A stretch of 64,000 nt of DNA. Source: Diplodia intermedia. Taxonomy: Eukaryota; Ascomycota; Dothideomycetes; Botryosphaeriales; Botryosphaeriaceae. A program made the position numbers and the translations under genes. The notes beneath the pieces are model-generated. The model ran no database searches, was not told the origin of the DNA, and saw nothing but the letters and a program-made list of their open reading frames with translations. The stretch is from positions 100,218 through 164,217 of the forward strand of contig JAKEKT010000082.1 in the NCBI GenBank assembly GCA_021495925.1, given 5' to 3'. Shown here piece by piece: positions 22,305 to 31,680 of this stretch (position 1 is its first letter; every line of letters begins with the position of its first letter).

Positions 22305-23512
22305 ATGTCCGTCCTGCAAATGCTCCACGACCAATACAAACACCTCCCCATCGTCCCCACCGATTGCACCGGCCAAACCATCATCGTCACGGGCAGCAAC
22401 ACGGGCATCGGCTTCCACGCCGCGCAGCACTTCGTCCGCCTCAACGCATCGCGCGTCATCCTCGCCGTGCGGTCCGCCTCCAAGGGCGCCGCGGCCGCCG
22501 CCGCCATCGACGCGGCCACGTCGCGCCCGGGCGTGGCGCAAGCGTGGCCGCTCGACCTGGCGTCCAACGCGTCGGTCCGGGCCTTCGCGGCGCGCGTCGA
22601 CAGCGAACTGGACCGTGTCGACGCGGTGCTGGAGAACGCCGGGGTCGCCATGGCGCGGTGGACCGCGGCCGAGGAGGGCACCGAGACCAGCGTCCAGGTC
22701 AACGTCGTCGGCACCCTCCTGCTGGCCCTGCTGCTGCTGCCGAAGCTGAAGCAGACGGCGAGGAGGTTTCCGGACGTCACGCCGCACCTGACCGTCGTCA
22801 CCAGCACGCTGCACCATAGCGCTGTGTTTGCTGAGGGCCGCGCCGACGACGTCTTCGCCGCGTTGGCGCGGGACGACCCAGGCTTGATGCCGGACCGGTG
22901 AGTAGCATGCATACGCATCATGTCCCCTCCCCTCCCCTCCCCAACAGCCCCGCCCCCTCATTCCCTCCTCCTCCTCCGCCCAAGCGCGCCAGCTTTGACT
23001 GACGGATCGGATGACCCAGCTACCCCACCACCAAACTCCTCGAGGTCTACGCCGTCCGCCAACTCGCCGCCCTCCTGCCCGTCGCCGACACGGGCGTCGT
23101 CGTCAACCTCCTCTGCCCCGGCCTGTGCTCCACCGACCTCGCCCGCAACGTCACATGGGCCTACTGGCTGCAGATCGTCGCCCTGCGCGCCGTCATGGGC
23201 CGCTCCGCCGAGGTCGGCAGCCGCACCCTGCTGCACGCCGCGGTCGCCGGGAGGGGGAGCCATGGTGTGGTTTGTGGGGATTGTGAGGGCGGGGTGTGAG
23301 TTTCCCCCGCTTTTTTTTTTTTTTTTTTTTTGGAGGCCTGGGAGGTGTGGCTGATGACTGATGACTGACTTGTTGGTGTTGTTACCAGGGATAAGACGGC
23401 GCCGTTTGTTAAGACGGAGGAGGGAAGGCGGATGCAGGAGAAGGTTTGGACGCAGTTGGTGGAGAGGTTGGAGGGGATTCACCCGGGGTGTTTGAAGGCT
23501 GCGTTGGCGTGA
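22305..23512 (+). CDS. Short-chain dehydrogenase/reductase
   Basis: Three exons (22305-22897, 23020-23295, 23389-23512) give 330 residues. The cofactor motif TGSNTGIG is at residues 29-36, ENAG replaces the usual NNAG near residue 108, and the catalytic pair YPTTK is at 199-203, immediately after the first intron. A serine-bearing VVTSTLHHS block precedes it. The length and C-terminal extension (GSHGVVCGDCEGGV, then KTAPFVKTEEGRR) match fungal retinol-dehydrogenase-like SDRs that often act as tailoring or detoxification enzymes. Intron 2 holds a 22 nt T-run. It follows the alcohol dehydrogenase on the same strand, so the two may be co-regulated. Substrate is not predictable. Confidence 0.88.
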
Positions 23513-23837
23513 GTGGGGGGGTTTGGTTTGGGGGTGAGTGGTTCTGTTTGCAGGCAGGGCGTGATGAGATCAATGACCTTGTGTGTGTGTGTGTGTGTGT
23601 GTGGCTTATTTTTCCCCTCCTTCCCAAGAGACGGGAGTGGAGTGGCGGGTCTGATCACTTCCAATGCGGGCGTTTTGGCATTTGCTTGTAGTTGTCTTCG
23701 TAATGAAGGCATTTGATTTTTTCTTTTGCTACTTCGTCATCGTCGTCATCATCACCCCTCATGCAAGACTTTCGGGGAAAAGCGAACTGTTGAAAGGAAA
23801 GGTAGGTTGTAGAAGATGTGTTTTCGGCGCTGACAAT
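23513..23837. other. Intergenic region with GT microsatellite
   Basis: Between the convergent SDR and metallothionein genes. A (GT)n tract of about 23 bp lies at 23581-23603. No gene is recognised; both 3' UTRs are probably here. Confidence 0.5.
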
Positions 23838-23995
23838 TTATTTCTATAGAACGTGGTCAGCTTCCTCGTGTATGTGAGTAGGTAGTGCCGGATGGGGTTG
23901 CTCACGCCGCAGCCGCTGCAGGAGCACTGTCCGCTCGCGCAGGTGCAGGACTGGGGGCCGTTGCAGCCGCAAGTCGATCCGCAGTTGCAACCCAT
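23838..23995 (-). CDS. Copper-type metallothionein, 31 residues
   Basis: Exon 1 (23995-23906) encodes 30 residues with nine cysteines in C-x-C pairs: CNC, CGC, CTC, CSC and others; no aromatic residues. A 62 nt intron (donor GTGAGC, acceptor CTATAG) is followed by a terminal exon of six nucleotides encoding Lys and the stop TAA (23843-23838). The resulting end, SGCGK, resembles the small Cu-metallothionein of Neurospora crassa, which ends in a similar Cys-Gly-Ser-Lys. Without splicing, the frame runs on into sequence unlike a metallothionein. Role: cytosolic binding of Cu(I) or other soft metals. A TATA box at 24110-24105 and an adjoining palindrome lie upstream. Confidence 0.85.
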
Positions 23996-24104
23996 GATGT
24001 TTGATGTAGTGGCTTCAAGATGTACGGTGAGGTTTCTGAGAGTCGTGTTCTGGCAGCGACGGAGTGTAATTTGTTCAGACGATTCGCGATGGGAAAGCTT
24101 TCTA

Positions 24105-24129
24105 CTTATACGTTGGTGCTGCACCAACG
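24105..24129 (-). promoter_or_regulatory. Metallothionein core promoter: TATA box plus palindrome
   Basis: On the - strand, TATAAG lies at 24110-24105, about 110 bp before the metallothionein ATG. Directly upstream is a perfect 19 nt palindrome (24111-24129), nine-base arms CGTTGGTGC and GCACCAACG around one T. The position next to the TATA box suggests a dimeric regulator site. Metal control is inference. Confidence 0.5.
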
Positions 24130-25581
24130 CGGGGCTCCTGCGTCATGGTGAGCGTATGACGTTGCTAACCGAAAGCGGCGGCGGGGGGCGGATCGTACGG
24201 AGGCTTGGCTGCTGACATGATGCTCCCGTTGCTTCATCGTTATCGTCTGGGCCTGTTTCATTCGCGGGATGAGAGGATAGGCCTGGTGCTGTTTTACGTC
24301 TACTTTCGCCTATAAGATTGTAGTGTCATAGGCGGTAGCCAACTTTCTCCGCACGTCGGGCCACTGCGATATCATGAGGTTGTGGATCCCACGGCAGGCG
24401 ATTGCCCCACGTTCCACACCGGGAACTCGTCTATGCCTGGAAACAAGTCCAAGGGTCACGACTGTAGTCTCTAGAAAATTCCAAAGACTGCACATTGAAA
24501 GTTTACCTCTGTAGTCTTATCTTTGGGCTCTGCAGGCGATAAGTTGTACCATGGTTCCAAAGGGTAGATCGAGTAGCCAGATAGCACTACTATTTTGCTT
24601 TTGCCGTCCAGGACGTACCTAGATGCTGACGTCTGTCGGAGATCGAAAAGACTGCGCGTCATGAAGCCGCTTACAGCAACGTCGAGCAAGCTGAACCCTC
24701 GGGCCTCACAGAATCAGAAGATTAGTTTTCGTCGAAGTTTTCGGGCACGCAGGGCACAAGGCAGAATCAAACAGCCAGGACCTACACCGATAGTGGTGCT
24801 GCGCCTTGCTCGGGATGCGCAGGGGCCAAAATCCTTCCCATGCAGGTGATTGAATGTAGTTTTGGCCCCAGCCCCACTCGCACACCTTGCCCCATTGAGG
24901 CATCTGCACGCGTTCCCCCCGTAATTATTTTTTTTTCTCTGGTGCAGGCCCAACAACAAGAATCACCCGTCCAGCACCTTCACTCTCGTTTTTTTGCATC
25001 ATGAAGCTCACCGCTCTCCGCGAGAAGGAAGACGCCGCGTGGCTGAGGCATAGAGCTGGCAGTAGGGGGTTCGACAATGGTGGTCTGTTGCATCGCCTAC
25101 GCCATTTTCTCCAGAGGTCCATACGCGTTTTCAGTGCACGTCTATCTCTTACCCTGCGTTTGGTGCTTCTGATTGATTAAGGAAGTCCCAGCCCGATGTT
25201 GCGGTTGGGGGCCGAACTCTTCATGGAGGTATCGTTACTTAAGCGGGGACTTCATGGTTCAGCTGCACCAATACCCAAGAACGTAACAGGCTAAGCTTTC
25301 CTTGGCCGAGGCTTGACTCACAAGAGGCTATACGCGTAATTCAGTGGGTGGGAAGGATTCATACTGCGGGCGGTGGCTGAGCGCCCGTCAGCGCACGCTC
25401 CGCCAACAAACGCTGCTGACGCGACTAAACCCAATCCAGCATGCCATGCGAAGCCGACGAGGCTTGTAGTATCTTGACAGCGCGCCTCTCCACCAGCTGC
25501 GCTCGGTTCCTCCGGAGCATGCCATCTATATAGCCGCCTGGTGCGGCTGCTCGTTCGACCGCATCACCTTCCAACCCAACA
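24130..25581. other. Intergenic region, no gene recognised
   Basis: About 1.45 kb between divergent genes. Open frames on both strands are short and unrelated to known families. A TATATAG at 25527-25533, about 50 bp before the next start codon, is a plausible core promoter element for the + strand gene. Confidence 0.45.
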
Positions 25582-26874
25582 ATGCTCGAGAAACTGAAAA
25601 ACACGACTTGCCCGGCCCCCATCTCCTCGGTCGAGGGCGAGCCATTGAGCATCGGAATCACCACCCAACGGCTCCTCACCTACATCTCCATTCCCTGCGT
25701 CGCCATCTCATCCATCGCCTGCCTTTATCTCATCTTCAAGCATTTACATCGCTACTCTCGCCCGGCGGAACAGCGCCAGATCGTGCGCCTCATCTTCACT
25801 CCCGTCATCTACAGCGTCTTCTCGCTGCTGGGTCTTCTGTTCTACGATGCACACGAGTATATAGAGCCGCTGCCCGAGCTTTACGAGTCGTTTGCTCTAG
25901 CCTGTCTCTTTGTACTGTTCGTCCATTACAGCCGGAACATCACTGTGCGCGAGGAAAGCACTGGCTTTACGCGGTCCAATACCCGCAATGAGTTCCAGAG
26001 CATCGCGGATATCAAGGTAAGCCTTGCACCGCAATTCCGTCGTCCTTCCGCATGCTGACCAGGTCAGAAAACGTGGATCATGGTCTTCCAATACCCCGTG
26101 GTCAAAACCATCCTCATCATCGCAGAAGAGGCATCCATAGCGACCGGAACATACTGCGCCGCCTCCAACTCGGTGCACTTCGGCCACATCTGGGTACGCC
26201 TACCACTCCCCCCAAACAGACCCGCAGGCTAACCGCGCCAACAGATCACGCTCCTCGGCAACATCTCGCTCGCCGCCTGCTTCCTCACCATCGTCCGCTT
26301 CTACGCCGCCAACAAGCAGCTCATGCTCGTGCACAAGCCGCTCGCCAAGCTGGCCTCGTTCAAGCTCATCGTCTTCGTCATCTTCCTGCAGGAGCTCGTC
26401 TTCAACTTCATCCCCACGCCCGCCGGCCTCTCGCAGCACGGCACCCTCTCGCCGCGCGACGTCAAGTTCGGCCTGCCCAACGCCCTCGTCTGCGCCGAGA
26501 TGGTCGTCTTCTCCCTCTTCTTCCACTACTCGTTCCGCTCGCGCATGTACCACCCCGACCAGCGCGGCCACGCCGGCCCCTGCATGAGCCTGCCCGCCGC
26601 CCTCGTCGACGCTCTCAACCCCTCCGACCTCGTCATGGATATCGCCCAGATGTTCAGGCCCCAGCACGCCGCCGAGGGCAAGGGCTATGTGCAGACGGCC
26701 GAGTTGTATCAACACAGCCCGTCCGTGCGGCCGCTCGTCGCCGCCCCGCCGGGAGGTGGCGTGCCCGAACGCTCTGTCTCGCCGTTTAATATGCCCCCGG
26801 CGTATGAGGGTGCGGGCGCGTACGATGACGGCCGGCAACATCTTTCGCCGCCGGGGCGTGGGAGGGAGGTGTAG
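25582..26874 (+). CDS. OST-alpha/TMEM184-family membrane protein
   Basis: Three exons (25582-26016, 26068-26193, 26245-26874) give 396 residues with about seven membrane helices: for example LLTYISIPCVAISSIACLYL, PVIYSVFSLLGLLFY, LACLFVLFVHY, ITLLGNISLAACFLTIV and FKLIVFVIFLQELVFNF. The layout (short extracellular N-terminus, HYSRNITV loop, YPVVKTI, then NKQLM...HKPLAKLASFK followed by FKLIVF..QE) is that of the organic solute transporter alpha / DUF300 family, found in vacuolar and plasma membranes. The Pro/Gly-rich C-terminal tail is probably cytosolic. Introns fall at phase 0. Transport substrate in fungi is not established. Confidence 0.88.
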
Positions 26875-27257
26875 GTAGTGTTGACGTGGGGTTGATGATT
26901 AATGACGGGAGCCTCGCGGCTGAGAGTATGATGGGATGTTATGATGTGATCGGATTTTGTTATTGTATAGATGGGTTTTCCATTTCTTGTTTATGTGCAG
27001 ACGTACAGCAGTCTATCTCCTTCTTAACTGTACATATTGGCTCGAATTCGACCACAAAGTCGCCCCCCAACCTCCTTCATCTGATCAGTCTGCCGCTGAA
27101 CCACCTCACACCTCGCGTGGCACCTCCACGTCTCAGGGGCTGGCTCCGGAAAACCGAGGCCAAGGAGTCTCTATTCGAGTGCCTAAAAACAGAGAACAAA
27201 CGAGTGAGCGGGACCAGACGCGCGTACACAACATCCCCCAGACCCATACCCTCCCTC
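26875..27257. other. Convergent intergenic region
   Basis: This 383 bp stretch separates the 3' ends of the OST-alpha-like gene and the sulfatase gene. I see no coding sequence or repeat. It should contain both terminators. Confidence 0.5.
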
Positions 27258-29557
27258 CTACGCATCAACGCACCCCCCGCTAGCAACATGGCACTTCACC
27301 CTCGTCCCCAACTGCGCATCAGTCAGCTCGCTCGCGCCCTCCATGACCGCCGCCAGCCCGACATGCCGCTGCGCCGCGTCCCCATAACGCTCGCCACTCG
27401 CCACCACGGGCGCCGCCTTGCGCGCCTCCCACACAAAAAAGTCGTCCGTGTCGGCGCGCCACGCCCCGCCCAGCAATTCGTCGCTCGTGTTGCCGATGCT
27501 GGCCGGGTAGAACGGCCCCTCGTTCGGAGCGTACTGGTACTCCATGCACGCCCCGAAGTCGACCGAGGGAAACTGCGCGAAGTGGGCGTCGTAAGACGCG
27601 TCCATGGCGTCGGAGAGGCTGAGGATTGGGTTGGAGGTGCTGTTGGCGGGCTGCAGCGCCGTCCATGGGTTGCGGCATGTGCCCGCGCCGCACGATTTGG
27701 TCACCAGGAGCAGCGCGTTGAGCCGGGCGATGAGGCGCGCGTGCGAGGGGGAGGAGGCGAGGTTGGTGAGCTCGTAGGGGTCGTTCTGTTTTTGGGTGTC
27801 AGCGCGCGCTCGTCCCGTCCCGTCCCGTCCGTCCGTCCGTCCGTCCGTCATTGCAAGACTGTCGGGTGGTTTGTCGAAGCAAGTCAGTCACTACTCACAA
27901 TCGTGTCGTACAGCTCCGTCTCGTGCGTGCACCACCGCGAAAACAGCCACGCCTCGCCCTCCCCCACGACCCGCAGCGTCTTGTAGCTATTCCTCTTCGC
28001 CTCCAGCTTCGCATCGTTCGTCGCCGGGCCCTCGATGCCCGCCGCCCCCCAGAACTCGATGTTGACGATCTCCTTCGGGGAGCCTGTCGCCGCTGTCGTT
28101 GTCGTCGTGGGGTTCTGCCATTCGGACAGCAGGCTCCGCCCGTCGAGGAAGGATGGCATGTCGCCCGCCGCCACACCCGCGATGTCCAGGAAGGTCGGCG
28201 CCATGTCGACGTGCGTGCTCGGCGTCCGCGACACGGAGCCGCGCGGGATGCCCGGCCCCCGGATCGCCAAGGGGATGTTGGTGTCTTCGATGTACGGCAG
28301 CGACTTGCCCGCCGGCACGCGGTGGTTGCCGAGGTGGTAGCCGTTGTCGGTCGTGTATATGACTGGATGTCCGCGTGTCAGTCGGCCGTTACTGCGACGG
28401 GGAGGCGGCGCTCGTCGTAAGTATGCATGCAAGCTTACCGTACGTGTTGTCCAACGCCCCCGTCTCGTTCAGCTTGGCGATCACGTCGTGCACCATCTCG
28501 TCCAGGCCCTGCAGGGCGCGCAGCCGGTGCCGGTAGTGCTCGTGCGTGCGCGCGAGCTGCTCGTCGTTCAGGCTCGTCAGGTTGCGCAGCCAGCTCACCT
28601 TTTGCGCCGTGTAGGCGTCGTCGGGGTTGTAGTTGCCGCCTCTCGGCATGGGCACCGTCGCGTTGGCGAAGTCGTTCGCGTGGCGCTGCAGTGGGACCGG
28701 CAGCTCGGATTCTTGGACGTGCGGGCTCGTCGGCGCGATGGTGAGGTAGAATGGCTCGTCCTGCGCCGTCAGGTGGTCTAGTCTTGCGAGACTGGGATTT
28801 TTTTTGGTTAGCAGGGGGTGGAGGTAGGCGGTAAGAGAGGGCTTGCGCACCCTTTGGCGCGGAGAATGTCCGTCTGGTGGTACCCCTCGTACCGCATTGG
28901 GCGCTCTCCGTTCGTTGACATGACTACGTTGTTGTAGGAGTAGATGTATGGGGCAAGCTGGAATCATCAGCATGCTTTCATCCGTGGGAGTAGGGAGAAC
29001 GCACCAGGATATCAGTGTAGTCCCAGCCTTTTGGCTTGGGGGAGTAGTTGGCGAGATTGATCCCGTTGAACAACTTGCCAATGTCTGCAGAGTCTTGCAT
29101 CAGCCTTTGTTGCCAGCACTCTTTCCGCGCGCTTACACTCTGTCTGGTAGCCGGCCTTTTTCAGCCAGTGTGGAAGATAGTCCTCGTCTTCGCGGGACGC
29201 AAGCAACTTGGAATACCCGCCGCTATTCCCGGAATGTCAGTTCGGCCAAGACAAGTAGTCCTTCCATACTCACCCAATGCTCTTCACGTCAGTGTGGTTT
29301 GTGTTGTGTGCCATCTGGCCTCGATGGAATGACACACGGCTCGGGCAGCATTGAGCAGTAGTGACAAAGTGGTTGGTGAGGAGAAGACCTTCGGAAATGA
29401 TCTCCTTTTGGACGGCGTCCTGGTAGTCCAACGAGCCGAGATGATAGTCTTGATCATCGCTCATGATCATGACAATGTTTGGTTTCTTGGCGGCAGCAGA
29501 ACCATGGCAGAAAAGCAGGCCGGCGGCCGTAACAGCAAAGAGTAAGCGAGAGAACAT
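27258..29557 (-). CDS. Secreted arylsulfatase-family hydrolase
   Basis: Seven exons (29557-29274, 29222-29137, 29084-29005, 28957-28851, 28791-28439, 28362-27899, 27785-27258) give 633 residues. It should cleave sulfate esters. A signal peptide (MFSRLLFAVTAAGLLFCHGSA) precedes the catalytic domain. The metal-binding Asp pair is D34-D35 in MSDDQDYH, and the sulfatase signature C70-C-P-S-R74 marks the cysteine expected to become formylglycine. TTDNGYHLGNHR and HVDMAPTFLDIAG are further family blocks, and several N-glycosylation sequons are present. All exon joins preserve frame. Intron 6 has a (GTCC)n repeat near 27828-27848. Probable role: sulfur scavenging outside the cell or in the wall; the substrate is unknown. 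Confidence 0.92.
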
Positions 29558-30393
29558 GATGTCAAAGAGAGCTCGCTATTGAGCTCGTTGTTGCCGCAAA
29601 AATTCCACAGATCTTGGTATTTATGCATCTTCTTTGGGCACGAAGGCGCCAGCTGGGGCACAGCCTCAGCCGCTTTGGGGGCCAATGGAAACTGGGGCCG
29701 CTGACGAAGACTAACTAGAAGAGGCAAACAGTCAATCAGTCGATCGAAGTGCGCGTTCTCAGGTACCACCAGAAATGCAGCCCTACCAGCTGCTTGACCA
29801 ACCCTGAAGGTAACATGTCAATGGTCACGTTTCCCCGCCCAGCAGATAGCCGGGAAAATTGGTAGGGGTATGCTGACAAGCGGCGCCTCGGCGATCTCAC
29901 ATCAGAGCCGATCAGGACGAAAACAGGAAAAGTACATGACGTCAATTAGCTTAAGAGCAACAAGGCGTCCTACTTCGCCAAAAAGAGGCCGTACTCATGT
30001 GTAGGGCTGAGTGTTGTTACTGATGTTTGTTCTATTTATAAAGAAAGGTGGCACAGTCACGGTATACACTCGTTCATTGTAGCCTACGACGGCAGTGTGC
30101 CTGATTGTGATGTCCACTCTCGAACTTCGCTTGTTCTATCCGTAATCCACCAGAGCACACCACACAACGCGACTAATGCGATTGTTTCAAGATGAGCGTT
30201 GCAGCAGTAGATAGCTTAGTCAGCAAGGAGCAGGGTACATAAGCGACCACCTGGGTCCCCTCATGCCACTCCCAACAGGAGTACCAATTCCTCTGTTTTC
30301 ACCAATAATTCAGCATGAATCAAGACCACGCCGGCTTTGGCATCCAAAAGAAGTGTTTTATCAACCACGCAGGTAACGAAGGCGGTAACAGCC
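29558..30393. other. Intergenic region, no gene recognised
   Basis: About 840 bp between the sulfatase start and the end of the next - strand gene. Nothing coding or repetitive was supported; the sulfatase promoter should lie near 29560-29800. Confidence 0.45.
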
Positions 30394-31680
30394 TCATTGT
30401 TCCACAGTCTTCACCCGGCCCCCCCCGACGTACTCCCGTAAGATGTCATCCCAGCTCGTCCCCAGCACTTGCATCTCGCTCTCCGCCGTCCTCGCCCCGC
30501 GCCTCCGCTCCTCGCCAATGCGCCGAAGCAGGTCCGCCTCGTCGCTCGCGTCCCACAGGAAGTCGGCGTCGGGCCGCGGCATCTGCTGCATGCCTCCTCC
30601 TCCTTTTTCATCCTCGTCGTCGTGATCGTCGTCGTCTTCGGGCAGAAATGCCCCGTGCGGCCGCCAGACTTGGTGCAGGGCGGCGGCGAAGCGCTTCGCT
30701 TCTTCGATGGCGGTCCAGGCGCAGAGGAGGGCGCTGCTGGAGGCGGCGGCGGTGGCGGCGGTGGGGATGGTGGTGGTGGTGGTGGTGGTGCTACTGCTGC
30801 ACTGGGCGACGATTTCGGCGTAGTTGAACATGCCGCGTTTGCGAGCGCTTTTGACGAGGGCAACGAGGATGGCGCGGTCGGTGGTGTGGGTTGGCGGTCG
30901 TGGACCGGCTGCTGCTACTGCTGCGTCGCCGTCCAGATGTCGCGTCTCGAGCATGCTGCCGAAGATCAGGAAGAGCAGGATGGCTTGGCACGTGCCGATG
31001 GGCCATGGCGTCTGTCGTTGTTCTCGGTCGAGATGTTGCGAAACGTCCCACTTTGTCTATCCGCGCCATCAACCACGGCCGCTGCGGCAAAACGTGCGGT
31101 TTCTCGAAACGCATACGTACCTGTTGCTCCAGGATGGACGCCCGCATCTTCTCGTGCAGTTTGAGGGCGGCCTGCCGGGCGCCCCGCTCGTGCGGAGTGG
31201 CCCACAGCCCGACCATCACGACGGCCTGGACGAGGAACGGCAGCTCCCGGCGCGGGCTGAAGCTGGCCTTGTGGAGGAACGGCCAGGTGGGGTGGAAGCG
31301 CGCAAAGTACGCGTCGACATACCGGTCGACCTCAGGCGACCACTGACTGTTGCTCAGCCCTTTCTGCGTCGATGGCTGCTGCTCGTCGTCGTCATCGTCG
31401 TCGTCGTATTTGCACTGCACGCCTCTCTCCAGGCAAAAGTCGCACGGGGCGGCGCCCGAGCATCTCGTCTTCCGCGCCTTGCACGCGGCGCACGCGGCGA
31501 CGGCCCTGAGACGCTTCAGATCCCGGCCTCGGTGATGCAGCTTGATGTGGCGGCGGAGCGAGTCCCTGTGCGTTTTGTCAGTCGACTCCCCCGGTTCGCT
31601 CTGGACCGTGACATGGGTGCATCCCACCTGCGCGTGTACTGGCTTTCGCAGTGGGGGCACGCGAATTTGGCGGCCGGCAT
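30394..31680 (-). CDS. Short C2H2 + Zn2Cys6 transcription factor
   Basis: Three exons (31680-31628, 31565-31121, 31011-30394) give 371 residues. The N-terminus carries one C2H2 finger (FACPHCESQYTRR then DSLRRHIKLHH), split by intron 1 between its cysteines and histidines. A Zn2Cys6 cluster follows closely: CAACKARKTRC-x5-CDFCLERGVQC. Then a poly-Asp linker, and a WSPEVDRYVDAYFARFHPTWPFLHK block typical of the start of fungal-specific TF domains. After intron 2 (PWPIGTCQAILLFLIFGSM) the domain seems to stop early, so the protein is about half the usual length of this class. It could be naturally short or have lost downstream exons. Targets are unknown. Confidence 0.8.
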
